Positions 1 to 7,256 are shown, numbered from the stretch's first letter. The stretch: 8,151 nt of DNA from JAMCRM01 sp041685075 (GCA_041685075.1 JAWLGN010000248.1:1-8151), one strand, 5' to 3'. Numbers and translations are program-made. The notes: generated by a model not told the origin, from the letters alone.

Positions 1-1479
1 CCGGGCGCCATCTCTTTCAAGCTCTACGACACCTACGGGCTGGCGCTCGACGAGCAGGAGGAGATGGCGCGGGAGCGCGGCCTCTCCATCGACCACGAGG
101 GCTTCGAGCGCGAGATGGACCGCCAGCGCGAACGCGCCCGGGCCAGTTGGAAGGGCGTGGAACGCGGCGTGGCTGCCCCGGTCTGGCAGGATCTGGCCGC
201 TGCCGGGCGGACGAAATTCCTCGGCTACCAGGATACGGCCGCCGCTTCGCAGGTACGCGCCATCGTGGTGGACCACGAGCCCGTCGAGCGCATCGAAGCC
301 GGCGCGCGCGCCGAAATCGTGCTCGACCAGACGCCCTTCTATGCCGAAGCCGGCGGGCAGGTGGGAGACCGCGGCTGGCTCTACTCGACGGCGGGCGAGA
401 AGCTCGCCGAAGTGGAGACGGCCTGGGCGCCCGTATCCGGCGTAACCGCACACCGCGTGACGGCGCTCCGGCCCATCCAGCGGGGCGCTCCAGTGCGCGC
501 CGAGGTCGAAAGCGCCCTGCGCCGCGCCACCATGCGCAACCACACCGCCACGCACCTGCTCCACGCCGCGCTGCGGCAGGTGTTGGGGCCGCACGTCAAG
601 CAGGCCGGCAGCGTCGTCGAGCCGCCCCGCCTGCGCTTCGACTTCACGCACTACACCGCCATGGACCGCGCCCAGATCGAAGAAGTCGAGCGGCTGGTCA
701 ACGAACAGATCCTGCGCAACACCGCGGTGGATACGGCGGTGATGCCGCTCGAAGAGGCCGTGGCCACCGGCGCCATGGCGCTGTTCGGCGAAAAGTACGG
801 TGATGAGGTGCGGGTGGTTTCGGTGCCCGGCTTCAGCAAAGAGCTGTGCGGCGGAACCCACGTCAGCCGCACGGGCGACATCGGTATCCTGAAGATCGTC
901 TACGAAGGCAGCATTTCGGCCGGCGTGCGGCGCATCGAAGCGATTACCGGCGAGGCCGCCCTGCGGCACTACCAGGAGAGCGCCCGGACGCTGGAGCGCA
1001 TCGCCGGCGCGGTGCGCGCTTCCGAGCAGGAGGCCCCGGAGCAGGTCGAGCGGTTGATGGCCGCCGAACGCGCGCTGGAAAAAGAAGTCGAGCGGCTGAA
1101 GAACAAGCTGGCGCAATCCGCCGCCCGCGACCTCGAAGAGCAGTCCCGCGCCATGGGCGCCGCCCGCGTCTTGGCAGCCCGCGTGGACGGCATGGACCGC
1201 CAGCAGATGCGCGCGCTCGCCGATTCTCTCCGCAACAAGTGGAAGACCGCCGTGGTCGTGCTGGCGGCGGCCGAGAATGGCAACGTCTCTATCGTTTCGG
1301 CGGTCACCAAGGACCTCACCGGCAAAGTCCACGCCGGCAAGCTGGTGGGCGCGGTGGCGCAAGCCGTGGGCGGCAGGGGAGGCGGGAGGCCCGACATGGC
1401 CGAGGGCGGCGGCAAGAATCCCGCCGCGCTCGATGCCGCGCTCGATAACGTCTACGCCGCCGTCGAGAAAAGCCTGTGA
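1..1479 (+). CDS. alaS: Alanyl-tRNA synthetase, C-terminal 492 residues (5' end outside window)
   Basis: Alanyl-tRNA synthetase charges tRNA-Ala with alanine in the cytoplasm and hydrolyses mischarged Ser/Gly-tRNA-Ala. The frame is open from base 1, where residues 6-13 read FKLYDTYG, a typical AlaRS segment just before the editing domain. From homologue length (about 870-880 residues) roughly the first 385 residues, including the aminoacylation core, lie upstream. Visible landmarks, in residues of this fragment: the AEAGGQVGD glycine motif near 115-123; the editing-site zinc ligands HTATH (H181, H185) and CGGTH (C283, H287); a charged coiled-coil-like stretch around 325-375; and the C-Ala signature GGRGGGRPDMAEGGG near 457. 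The reading frame is intact and the TGA stop overlaps the next start by 4 nt. Identification is very secure. Confidence 0.98.
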   Translation, partial: PGAISFKLYDTYGLALDEQEEMARERGLSIDHEGFEREMDRQRERARASWKGVERGVAAPVWQDLAAAGRTKFLGYQDTAAASQVRAIVVDHEPVERIEAGARAEIVLDQTPFYAEAGGQVGDRGWLYSTAGEKLAEVETAWAPVSGVTAHRVTALRPIQRGAPVRAEVESALRRATMRNHTATHLLHAALRQVLGPHVKQAGSVVEPPRLRFDFTHYTAMDRAQIEEVERLVNEQILRNTAVDTAVMPLEEAVATGAMALFGEKYGDEVRVVSVPGFSKELCGGTHVSRTGDIGILKIVYEGSISAGVRRIEAITGEAALRHYQESARTLERIAGAVRASEQEAPEQVERLMAAERALEKEVERLKNKLAQSAARDLEEQSRAMGAARVLAARVDGMDRQQMRALADSLRNKWKTAVVVLAAAENGNVSIVSAVTKDLTGKVHAGKLVGAVAQAVGGRGGGRPDMAEGGGKNPAALDAALDNVYAAVEKSL

Positions 1480-2459
1480 CCGAATACGACGTCTTGATCG
1501 TGGGGGCGGGACCCACCGGTCTCGCCTGCGCCATTGAATGCCAGAAGCGCGGGCTTGAGACCGTCATCATCGAGAAGGGCTGCCTCACCAACTCCATCTA
1601 CAACTACCCCACCCACATGGTCTTCTTCACCACCCCGGAGCTGCTCGAAATCGGGGACATCCCCATGACCAGCCTGGGGGAGAAGCCCACCCGCGCCGAG
1701 GCGCTCAAATACTATCGCCGCGTGGCGCAGCACTACCGGCTCGACATCCGCCAGTACGAGCGCGTGGAGGCCATCTCCGGCCACGACCGCCAGTTCGAAA
1801 TCACCACCACCGACCGGCTGGGTTGCCTGCGCCGCTATCCCGCGCGCCAGGTCGTCCTTGCGACGGGTTATTACGACATTCCCAACCGCCTGAACGTGCC
1901 CGGCGAAGAGCTGGATAAAGTCCTGCACTATTACAGGGAGCCGCACCCCTACTACGACCACGACGTGGCCGTCATCGGGGGGAAGAATTCCGCCGCCATC
2001 GCGGCGCTGGAACTCTACTGGACCGGCGCCCGCGTCACCCTCATTCACCGCGGCCCGGCGCTCTCGGATCACGTGAAGTACTGGATCAAGCCCAACGTAG
2101 AGAACCGGATCCACAATGGCGAAATTAAGGCTTACTTCAACTCGCGGGTGACCGCCATCCGTCCGGACGCCATCGACATCCGGACACCCGCGGGCGAAGT
2201 GGTGCTGAAAAACGACTTTGTCCTCGCTTTGATTGGGTATAGTCCCGACCTCACGTTTCTCAACGCCGCGGGCATTACCCTGGATCCCACCACCCGCAGG
2301 CCGCGCACGGATCCCGCCACGCTGGAAAGCGAGCGTCCCGGCGTCTATCTTGCGGGCGTGGTGGTGGCGGGCATGCACACCAATGAAATCTTTATTGAAA
2401 ACGGACGCTTTCATGGCAAACTGATCGCGGAAGCTATTCGCAAGCGCCTGTTTGGGTGA
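1476..2459 (+). CDS. ypdA: YpdA-family FAD/NADPH-dependent thiol-disulfide reductase (putative bacillithiol disulfide reductase)
   Basis: This 327-residue flavoprotein belongs to the YpdA family, whose characterised Firmicutes members reduce bacillithiol disulfide with NADPH in the cytosol. The FAD-binding glycine motif GAGPTG is at residues 10-15, with the Rossmann acidic residue in IIEKG (31-35). The family-specific block SIYNYPTHMVFF (40-51) and GEKPTR (68-73) follow, then ATGYYDIP (129-136), the NADPH-binding VIGGKNSA (166-173), and the C-terminal AGVVVAGMHTNEIFIENGRFHG. Length matches the family (about 325). Like other YpdA proteins it has no CxxC redox pair, which separates it from thioredoxin reductase. 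Residue 14 is Thr, where the S. aureus protein, as I recall it, has the redox-relevant Cys14. The GTG start is chosen because it begins just before the first beta strand and overlaps the alaS stop as GTGA, implying translational coupling. The true substrate in this organism is inferred. Confidence 0.9.
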   Translation: MTEYDVLIVGAGPTGLACAIECQKRGLETVIIEKGCLTNSIYNYPTHMVFFTTPELLEIGDIPMTSLGEKPTRAEALKYYRRVAQHYRLDIRQYERVEAISGHDRQFEITTTDRLGCLRRYPARQVVLATGYYDIPNRLNVPGEELDKVLHYYREPHPYYDHDVAVIGGKNSAAIAALELYWTGARVTLIHRGPALSDHVKYWIKPNVENRIHNGEIKAYFNSRVTAIRPDAIDIRTPAGEVVLKNDFVLALIGYSPDLTFLNAAGITLDPTTRRPRTDPATLESERPGVYLAGVVVAGMHTNEIFIENGRFHGKLIAEAIRKRLFG

Positions 2460-2536
2460 TACCGCACACAGAGACATACCCCGGTACTGTTTCGAACTGA
2501 AACCACTGGCCCAAATCCCGTATCAAAGGAAAGTGG

Positions 2537-2543
2537 AAGGGGG
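2537..2543 (+). promoter_or_regulatory. Shine-Dalgarno of the small zinc-site protein
   Basis: AAGGGGG lies 7 nt before the ATG at 2551. It decides that start over the upstream in-frame TTG at 2452, which lies inside the end of ypdA. Confidence 0.6.
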
Positions 2544-2550
2544 CAGTCTC

Positions 2551-2787
2551 ATGCTGCAGACAATCGTCAACGCGTTCTTCGGATGCTCACACCGCCGGAC
2601 AACGTTTCCTCTGACCCCCGCGCGGCACTCCGGCGCGCCGGGCGCCATGCGTCACGGCACTTATGTCGTATGCCTGGATTGCGGCAAGGAATTCGACTAT
2701 GACTGGCAGGAGATGCGCGTGGGTCATGCGGTAGCACCGCGCGTCGCCGCAGCCGCAACCGAGTCTTACTCTCCCGTGAACCGCTAA
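2551..2787 (+). CDS. Small conserved hypothetical protein with CxH...CxxC putative zinc site
   Basis: This encodes 78 residues of unknown function. The N-terminus MLQTIVNAFFGCSHRR is followed by a middle section rich in Pro, Arg and Gly, then TYVVCLDCGKEFDYDW-EMRVG and a variable Ala-rich tail. C12, H14, C41 and C44 could form one zinc-ribbon-like site. From memory, short proteins with GCSHRR..TFPLTP and TYVVCLDCGKxFxYDW occur repeatedly in Acidobacteriota, so I treat it as a real conserved gene. The ATG at 2551 is preceded by an AAGGGGG Shine-Dalgarno (2537-2543, 7 nt spacing). An in-frame TTG at 2452 would add 33 unlike residues and is not favoured. It lies 91 bp after ypdA, and its stop is 8 bp from the convergent xylB stop. 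It may be read through from alaS-ypdA or have its own promoter. Confidence 0.75.
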   Translation: MLQTIVNAFFGCSHRRTTFPLTPARHSGAPGAMRHGTYVVCLDCGKEFDYDWQEMRVGHAVAPRVAAAATESYSPVNR

Positions 2788-2795
2788 TTGGGGGC

Positions 2796-4286
2796 TTACT
2801 CCCCGGCCATCCTTGGAAACAGATTCCGCAAGGCGGGATAGAACGCCCTGTAGAGTTGGTGCGCGCGGGCATAGAAAGCGCGCTCGTCCGGACGCGGCTC
2901 CACCGTGCCTGTTTCGCGGATCGCCGCCCGGCAGACCTCCGGCACCGACCCGTATTCTCCCGTGCCCGCCAATGCCAGCAGCGCGGCGCCGTACGCGGAG
3001 CCTTCCTGCGTTTCCAGCGTGACCACCCGCTTGGCCATCACGTCGGCCAGCACCTGCCGCCAGAAGGGGCTGTTGGCGCCGCCGCCGGAAGCGCGCACGG
3101 AACGGACCTCGATGCCCAGCTCTTCGATGATGTCCAGGCAGTCGCGCTGGCTGTAGCAGACGCCTTCGATGATGGCCCGGATGAGGTCCGCGCGCCTGTG
3201 CCCGGCGGTCAGCCCGATCCACCCGCCGCGCGCCGCCGCATCCAGGTGCGGGGTGCGCTCGCCCATCAGGTAGGGCAGCCAGAAGAGTCCCTGGCATCCT
3301 GCGGGCGCGGTGGCGGCTTCGTCCGTGAGAGCATCGTAACTCGTGCCGGGGGCCAGTTGATTCCGGAACCACTGCAGGCTCAGGCCGGCGCCCTGCGTCA
3401 CCCCCATCACGTGCCAGCGTCCGCGCACGGCGTGGCAGAAGGTGTGGACGCGCCCGGCGGGATCGTAAGCCACCTGCTCCATGTGGGCGAAGACCACCCC
3501 GGAAGTTCCCAGCGTGCAGGAGACGATGCCCGGTTCCACGATGCCGTTGCCCACGGCGCTGGCAGCCTGGTCGCCGCCGCCTCCCACTACCGGCGTGCCC
3601 GGGGCGAGGCCGGTCGACTCCGCGGCTTCCTTCGTCACCGCGCCGGTGATCTCGCTCGATTCATAACACGCGGGCAGGATGGCGGCGTCGATCCCCAGCC
3701 CGTCGATCATCTCGCGCGACCAGCGCCGGTTCACCACGTCGAACAGCGAAGTGCCCGAGGCGTCGGAGACTTCGGTGGCGAACTCGCCGGTCAGGCGGAA
3801 GCGCACGTAGTCCTTCGGCAGCAGCAGCCGGCGCACGCGCTCATAGTGCTGCGGCTCATGGTCCCGCACCCACAGCAGCTTCGGCAGGGTGAATCCCGTG
3901 AGCACCGGGTTTGCGGTCGCCGCGAGAACCGCCTCCGCGCCCAGCTTGCGGTTGATGGCGTCCACCTGCGGCTGGCTGCGCTGGTCGCACCAGATCAGCG
4001 CGGGGCGGATGACGCAGCCCGCCGCGTCCAGGATCACCAGGCCGTGCATCTGGCCGGAGAGGCCTATGCCCTTGACCGCGGCGCCGCTCACTCCGGCTTC
4101 GGCGAGCACCCCGCGGATGGCCTTGACCGCGGCCGACCACCAGTCGTTGGGGTCCTGTTCCGCCCACAGGGGGCGCGGCATGCGCATCTCCTGATGGGGA
4201 GCGGTGTAGCCTGCGCGCACGCGGCCGTGCGCGTCGGTCAGCAGAGCGCGTGAGCCGCCGGTGCCGATGTCCAGTCCAATCCACAT
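2796..4286 (-). CDS. xylB: Xylulokinase (FGGY carbohydrate kinase)
   Basis: Xylulokinase phosphorylates D-xylulose with ATP to D-xylulose 5-phosphate, feeding the pentose phosphate pathway. The 496-residue product is close to E. coli XylB (484) and aligns along its whole length by eye. The N-terminal ATPase fold starts with GLDIGTGGSRALL (D6). Next come LWAEQDPNDWW (40-50), the substrate-loop motif SGQMHG (77-82), LLPKDYVRFRLTGEFATE (155-172), GGGGDQAASAVGNG with the expected catalytic Asp at D239, SCTLGTSGVVF (256-266), LMGERTPH (340-347) and the C-terminal ASGGGANSPFWRQVLADV. The start ATG is 6 bp after the ROK kinase stop on the same strand, so both are probably on one mRNA. No strong Shine-Dalgarno is visible, so translation may be coupled to the upstream gene. 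No xylose isomerase or transporter is in the window. Other FGGY sugars cannot be excluded, but XylB is best supported. Confidence 0.93.
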   Translation of the reverse strand: MWIGLDIGTGGSRALLTDAHGRVRAGYTAPHQEMRMPRPLWAEQDPNDWWSAAVKAIRGVLAEAGVSGAAVKGIGLSGQMHGLVILDAAGCVIRPALIWCDQRSQPQVDAINRKLGAEAVLAATANPVLTGFTLPKLLWVRDHEPQHYERVRRLLLPKDYVRFRLTGEFATEVSDASGTSLFDVVNRRWSREMIDGLGIDAAILPACYESSEITGAVTKEAAESTGLAPGTPVVGGGGDQAASAVGNGIVEPGIVSCTLGTSGVVFAHMEQVAYDPAGRVHTFCHAVRGRWHVMGVTQGAGLSLQWFRNQLAPGTSYDALTDEAATAPAGCQGLFWLPYLMGERTPHLDAAARGGWIGLTAGHRRADLIRAIIEGVCYSQRDCLDIIEELGIEVRSVRASGGGANSPFWRQVLADVMAKRVVTLETQEGSAYGAALLALAGTGEYGSVPEVCRAAIRETGTVEPRPDERAFYARAHQLYRAFYPALRNLFPRMAGE

Positions 4287-4292
4287 AGTCTT

Positions 4293-5222
4293 TTAAGTGA
4301 ACTTGGGCGCCGACTCGCTCCACGGCAGGTACGCGGCGCCGTAAAGCCCCGCCTCGTCGCCCAGAATGGCCTTCTCGATGCGCGTCGTGGTGGCGCGATA
4401 GGTGAAGGAGCGGAAGCGCACCTCCTCCAGCATGGCGGGGGCGAACAGGTCCCAGGCGCCCAGCACCCCGCCGCTCAGCAGGTAGAGCGGAAAGTTGAAG
4501 GTGTTGACCAGCATGGCCAGCGCCGTGCCCAGCGCCTGTCCCATGAGGGCGAAGATGCGCCGGGCGCGCTCGTCGCCGCCGACGGCCAGTTGGTAGACGT
4601 CCTCGGAGGAGAGGTTCTCCCCCAGGTTCATCACCCGCGCCATGGCCGCCACCGCGGAAGCCGAGGCGTGCTTTTCCAGACAGCCCTGGTTGCCGCAGCC
4701 GCAGGGCATGCCGTTGGGCACCACCGTGATGTGGCCCAGCTCCCCCGCCATCCCCACGTGGCCGTGCAGCGCGCGTCCGCCGATGATGATGCCGCCGCCT
4801 ACGCCCGTGCCGAGCGTGAGCAGCACCAGGTCGTCCACGTCGCGCCCCGCCCCCATCCACTTCTCTCCCAGCGCGGCGGCGTTGGCGTCGTTCTCCAGGA
4901 TGAGACGGGTGGCCAGCCGCCGCTCCATCTCGTCCCGGATGGGAAAACCCTCCAGAAACGGCAGGTTGTTGGAGTTCCTGATGATGCCTTCCCGGAGTTG
5001 AATGAAGCCCGGCACCGCAATCCCTATACCGGCCAGCGATCCCGCGCCCCAGCGCTCCTTCAACTGGCAGATCACCGCTGCCATATCATTCAGCACGGCT
5101 TCCCTGCCGGCCGAAAACTTGGTGCCCCCGGCGATCTTCTCCAGTACCTTGCCCGAGCGGTCAATGGCGGCTGCGCGCAGGTTCGTGCCGCCCAGGTCCA
5201 ATCCGATCGAGTATTCCGCCAT
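4293..5222 (-). CDS. ROK-family glucokinase
   Basis: This 309-residue ROK (repressor/ORF/kinase) protein probably phosphorylates glucose to glucose 6-phosphate with ATP in the cytosol. It opens with the phosphate-binding GLDLGGTNLRAA (7-18). The conserved LENDANAAALGE (109-120) carries the catalytic base D112, followed by LTLGTGVGGGII (135-146). GELGH (160-164) contributes E161 and zinc ligand H164, and CGCGNQGCLE (174-183) supplies the zinc cysteines C174, C176 and C181. There is no N-terminal helix-turn-helix, so it is a kinase, not a NagC/XylR-type repressor. The ATG gives the short lead-in usual for the family. It is the first gene of a two-gene operon with xylB 6 bp downstream. Specificity for glucose rather than fructose, mannose or an amino sugar is an inference from the family. 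Confidence 0.9.
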   Translation of the reverse strand: MAEYSIGLDLGGTNLRAAAIDRSGKVLEKIAGGTKFSAGREAVLNDMAAVICQLKERWGAGSLAGIGIAVPGFIQLREGIIRNSNNLPFLEGFPIRDEMERRLATRLILENDANAAALGEKWMGAGRDVDDLVLLTLGTGVGGGIIIGGRALHGHVGMAGELGHITVVPNGMPCGCGNQGCLEKHASASAVAAMARVMNLGENLSSEDVYQLAVGGDERARRIFALMGQALGTALAMLVNTFNFPLYLLSGGVLGAWDLFAPAMLEEVRFRSFTYRATTTRIEKAILGDEAGLYGAAYLPWSESAPKFT

Positions 5223-5230
5223 GAAGGCGC

Positions 5231-5236
5231 ATCATA
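5231..5236 (-). promoter_or_regulatory. Possible -10 hexamer upstream of the ROK kinase
   Basis: On the minus strand TATGAT (5 of 6 matches to TATAAT) lies only 8 nt before the ROK kinase ATG. No good -35 box is seen 16-18 bp upstream, and no Shine-Dalgarno lies between it and the ATG. If used, the transcript would begin at or very near the start codon and be leaderless. The match could easily be chance. Confidence 0.25.
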
Positions 5237-5324
5237 GCAAACTTCCGGGCGGTACACTGCGTCCATATAGGCAGGGTTGAAGTGGTCCCCAAAATGCACC
5301 CTGTTTCAGTAAGCTGTAGGTGCT

Positions 5325-5332
5325 GGGGGGGG
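5325..5332 (+). promoter_or_regulatory. G8 tract serving as ribosome-binding region
   Basis: Eight consecutive G bases lie 3 nt before the ATG at 5336. It is the only purine-rich stretch suitable for anti-Shine-Dalgarno pairing there. Homopolymer length could vary in vivo or be a sequencing artefact. Confidence 0.45.
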
Positions 5333-5335
5333 AAC

Positions 5336-5935
5336 ATGAGGGAGGAAAGAGCGTATCTCCGAATACCGGGGACGAAGACGCACGAGCTGCCGCCGCTGCT
5401 GGTGCACTCCTCGGCAGCCGGTGAGTATGCGCACGGGATCCTCGATCATGCGGTGACCATCGTGGAGAGCGAGGACATGCTGCCCCCGGTCGAAGATCCC
5501 GAGCTGGTCGAGCAGCGCAAGCTGGACCTTGCGGTGCGGCTCGCCGAGCAGTACCGCACCCTGGTTTCCCACTGGATGTGGGGGGATTCCATCCTGGAAT
5601 GGATCCGGCAGTGCGAGATCACCTTCGAATCGGAAGCCACGCTGCGGGAACTGCTGCACCCGGACGTGTGGCCGCATGCCGGGCGGGTCAGCTTCGTCAC
5701 CTTGCTGATCGATAAGTCCGTTGGGGGCAGGGAAGTGGCCCTGGAAGAGGCCGTGGGACTGCGGCTCACCTTCCGCCAGCCGCCGCCGATCGATTGCTTC
5801 TCCAACCAGTTCCTGTTCTACCTGAACTCCACCGTGGCGTGTAAGGCCTACGAAGCCTGGGCGCGGCTGAGCCGCGGGGTGGCGGGACTCTTCCCGCCGG
5901 ACCGCTTCCACTTCGAAGTCTTCAATCTGAGGTAG
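5336..5935 (+). CDS. Hypothetical protein, 199 residues, soluble, unrecognised
   Basis: I do not recognise this protein. It has no signal peptide, no membrane helix and no familiar catalytic motif. It begins MREERAYLRIPGTKTHELPP, and the first third is acidic (IVESEDMLPPVEDPELVEQ). Next is a likely helical section with paired tryptophans (YRTLVSHWMWGDSILEWIRQCE, about 73-94), then a mixed strand/helix half ending FPPDRFHFEVFNLR. The ATG at 5336 is chosen because a run of eight G (5325-5332) gives a purine-rich ribosome site 3 nt before it. Upstream in-frame GTG 5282 and ATG 5294 would add a Cys-rich unlikely extension (VSVSCRCWGGN). It is divergent from the ROK kinase gene and its last 14 bp overlap the convergent flippase gene. 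Codon use is GC-rich like its neighbours, supporting a real gene. Confidence 0.7.
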   Translation: MREERAYLRIPGTKTHELPPLLVHSSAAGEYAHGILDHAVTIVESEDMLPPVEDPELVEQRKLDLAVRLAEQYRTLVSHWMWGDSILEWIRQCEITFESEATLRELLHPDVWPHAGRVSFVTLLIDKSVGGREVALEEAVGLRLTFRQPPPIDCFSNQFLFYLNSTVACKAYEAWARLSRGVAGLFPPDRFHFEVFNLR

Positions 5936-7256
5936 CGGTGGTCTCCTGAGGCGACGGCTCGGCCAGCCACCCGCGGCGGGCGGCCCGCGCCAGCGCAGCC
6001 AGCACCACGAACCCGGCCAGCAGCCCCAGAGAGGCCCCCAGCCCGATAAAGTGCGGCTGGGGCGCGAAAAACCCCAGGGTCAGGATCACGTTGAGCGCCA
6101 GCGGAATGAACGCGGCGACCACGGGCAGGCGCGGCCGGTCGAGCGAAAACAGCGACCGCGAGGTCAGCTCCATCAGGCTCCAGCCGATCATCGCAGGACC
6201 AAGCCCCAGAAAAACCGCCGAAGTCATGGCGGTGGATTCCGCGGTGAAGCTGCCGCGCTCGAACAGGATCCGGATGGCCGGCTCACGCAGCGCCAGGGCG
6301 ACGCCGCAGGCCGTCACCGCAGCCAGCGCAACCAGCGCCACCGTGCGGTCGATCAGGCGGAAAGCCTCCCGCAGCCGCGCCTGGCTGCGCAGCCGCGCAA
6401 TTTCCGGGAGCAGCGAATTGGACATGGGCGCCACCAGCAGGGCCAGCGGCACCCCCACCCCCCGCATGCAGTAATCCAGCGCCGCCGCCAGCCCCGGTCC
6501 CGCGTGCGTGGCATAGGCGCGGGTGAAGGCGATGTTGGCCGCCAGGCCGCCGGCGAAGAGCGCGACCGAGAGTGGCCGCAGCAGCACCTCGCGCCAGCCC
6601 AGCCTGCAGGGCGGCAGGGCGCTGGTTTCGAGCCTCGCGCGCCCGTACCACCACACGATGCCGAACTGCACCCAGGCGCCCGCCGTGTACCCCAGGGCGA
6701 AGGCGTGCACTCCCAGCAGTTTCCAGCCGGCCACCGCGCCAATCACGGTGAACAGGTTGAGGGAAGCCTGGTAGAGCGCCGTGGGCCCGAAGCGCCGCTC
6801 GGTGTAGAGCAGCGCCGAATAGATCGAGGCCAGCCCGGTCCCCAGGATGGAGAGCGAGAGAATCCGCCAGTTCACCACCGCTAGGTCGAAGTACGCGGGT
6901 TCCAGGCCCGGAGCCAGTACCCGCAGAAACCAGGGCGCGGCCAGCGCCAGGGTGGCGGCCAGCACGGCGAGCAGCAGGGCGAAGCGGCGGGCGAGTTCCG
7001 CCACCATCGCCGCCCGCCCGGCGCCCTGCCGCGCCGTGAGCATGGGGACGAAGGCGAAAACGATGGAGTTGAGGAGGACGCTGTTCAGGTTGTCGAGCGG
7101 CCCGAAGGCCACCGCCAGGGAATCCGCCAGGCTGTAGGTGCCCAGCAGGTAGGCCATCAGCCCCACCCGGGCGAAGCCGATGACGTTCCCCGCGATCAGG
7201 CCCGCCCCGATGATCAGGCCGCCCCGGACCAGCGGGCTCTCAACGGCCAGGGAGAT
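5922..7256 (-). CDS. murJ: MurJ/MviN-family lipid-linked precursor flippase, with apparent ATC start
   Basis: This polytopic inner-membrane protein of the MOP/MVF superfamily would flip a lipid-linked precursor, classically peptidoglycan lipid II. The 444-residue product has about 12 hydrophobic segments. Family landmarks include GNVIGFARVGLMAYLLGTYS (23-42), FVPMLTARQG (69-78), the PMSNSLLPEIA helix (277-287), LFERGSFTAEST (331-342) and the following SRSLFSLDRPRLPV. The frame is open up to the tpx stop, but the first canonical start (GTG 7166) would cut into the first helix at residue 31. A perfect AGGAGGT at 7264-7270 is 7 nt from ATC at 7256, giving the natural-looking start MSLAVESPLVRGG. 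Classical MurJ is about 510 residues with 14 helices, so the last two appear absent. It is last in an operon after tpx and overlaps the convergent hypothetical gene by 14 bp. Family assignment is firm; lipid II as substrate is less so. Confidence 0.85.
   Translation of the reverse strand: MSLAVESPLVRGGLIIGAGLIAGNVIGFARVGLMAYLLGTYSLADSLAVAFGPLDNLNSVLLNSIVFAFVPMLTARQGAGRAAMVAELARRFALLLAVLAATLALAAPWFLRVLAPGLEPAYFDLAVVNWRILSLSILGTGLASIYSALLYTERRFGPTALYQASLNLFTVIGAVAGWKLLGVHAFALGYTAGAWVQFGIVWWYGRARLETSALPPCRLGWREVLLRPLSVALFAGGLAANIAFTRAYATHAGPGLAAALDYCMRGVGVPLALLVAPMSNSLLPEIARLRSQARLREAFRLIDRTVALVALAAVTACGVALALREPAIRILFERGSFTAESTAMTSAVFLGLGPAMIGWSLMELTSRSLFSLDRPRLPVVAAFIPLALNVILTLGFFAPQPHFIGLGASLGLLAGFVVLAALARAARRGWLAEPSPQETTATSD

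Noticed and set aside
1452..2477. Long 341-codon open frame on the minus strand opposite ypdA
   Set aside because: It is the antisense shadow of a firmly identified gene in GC-rich DNA; its translation shows no recognisable family and is low in complexity.
2497..2526. CTGAAA / TATCAA as a promoter for the small zinc-site protein
   Set aside because: Each box matches only 4 of 6 consensus bases with an 18 bp spacer, no better than expected by chance.
2790..2804. GGGG-CTTACT-CCCC hairpin between the convergent small gene and xylB as a terminator
   Set aside because: The stem is only 4 bp and no U-tract follows on either strand.
2856..4253. 465-codon open frame on the plus strand opposite xylB
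   Set aside because: Antisense shadow of xylulokinase; His/Arg/Ala-rich translation without any motif.
5260..5300. ATATAG and TTGAAG elements as a promoter for the hypothetical gene
   Set aside because: No properly spaced partner box is present for either element.
6051..6884. 277-codon plus-strand frame opposite the flippase gene
   Set aside because: Gln/Arg/Gly-rich translation typical of the reverse complement of a membrane protein gene; no homology recognised.
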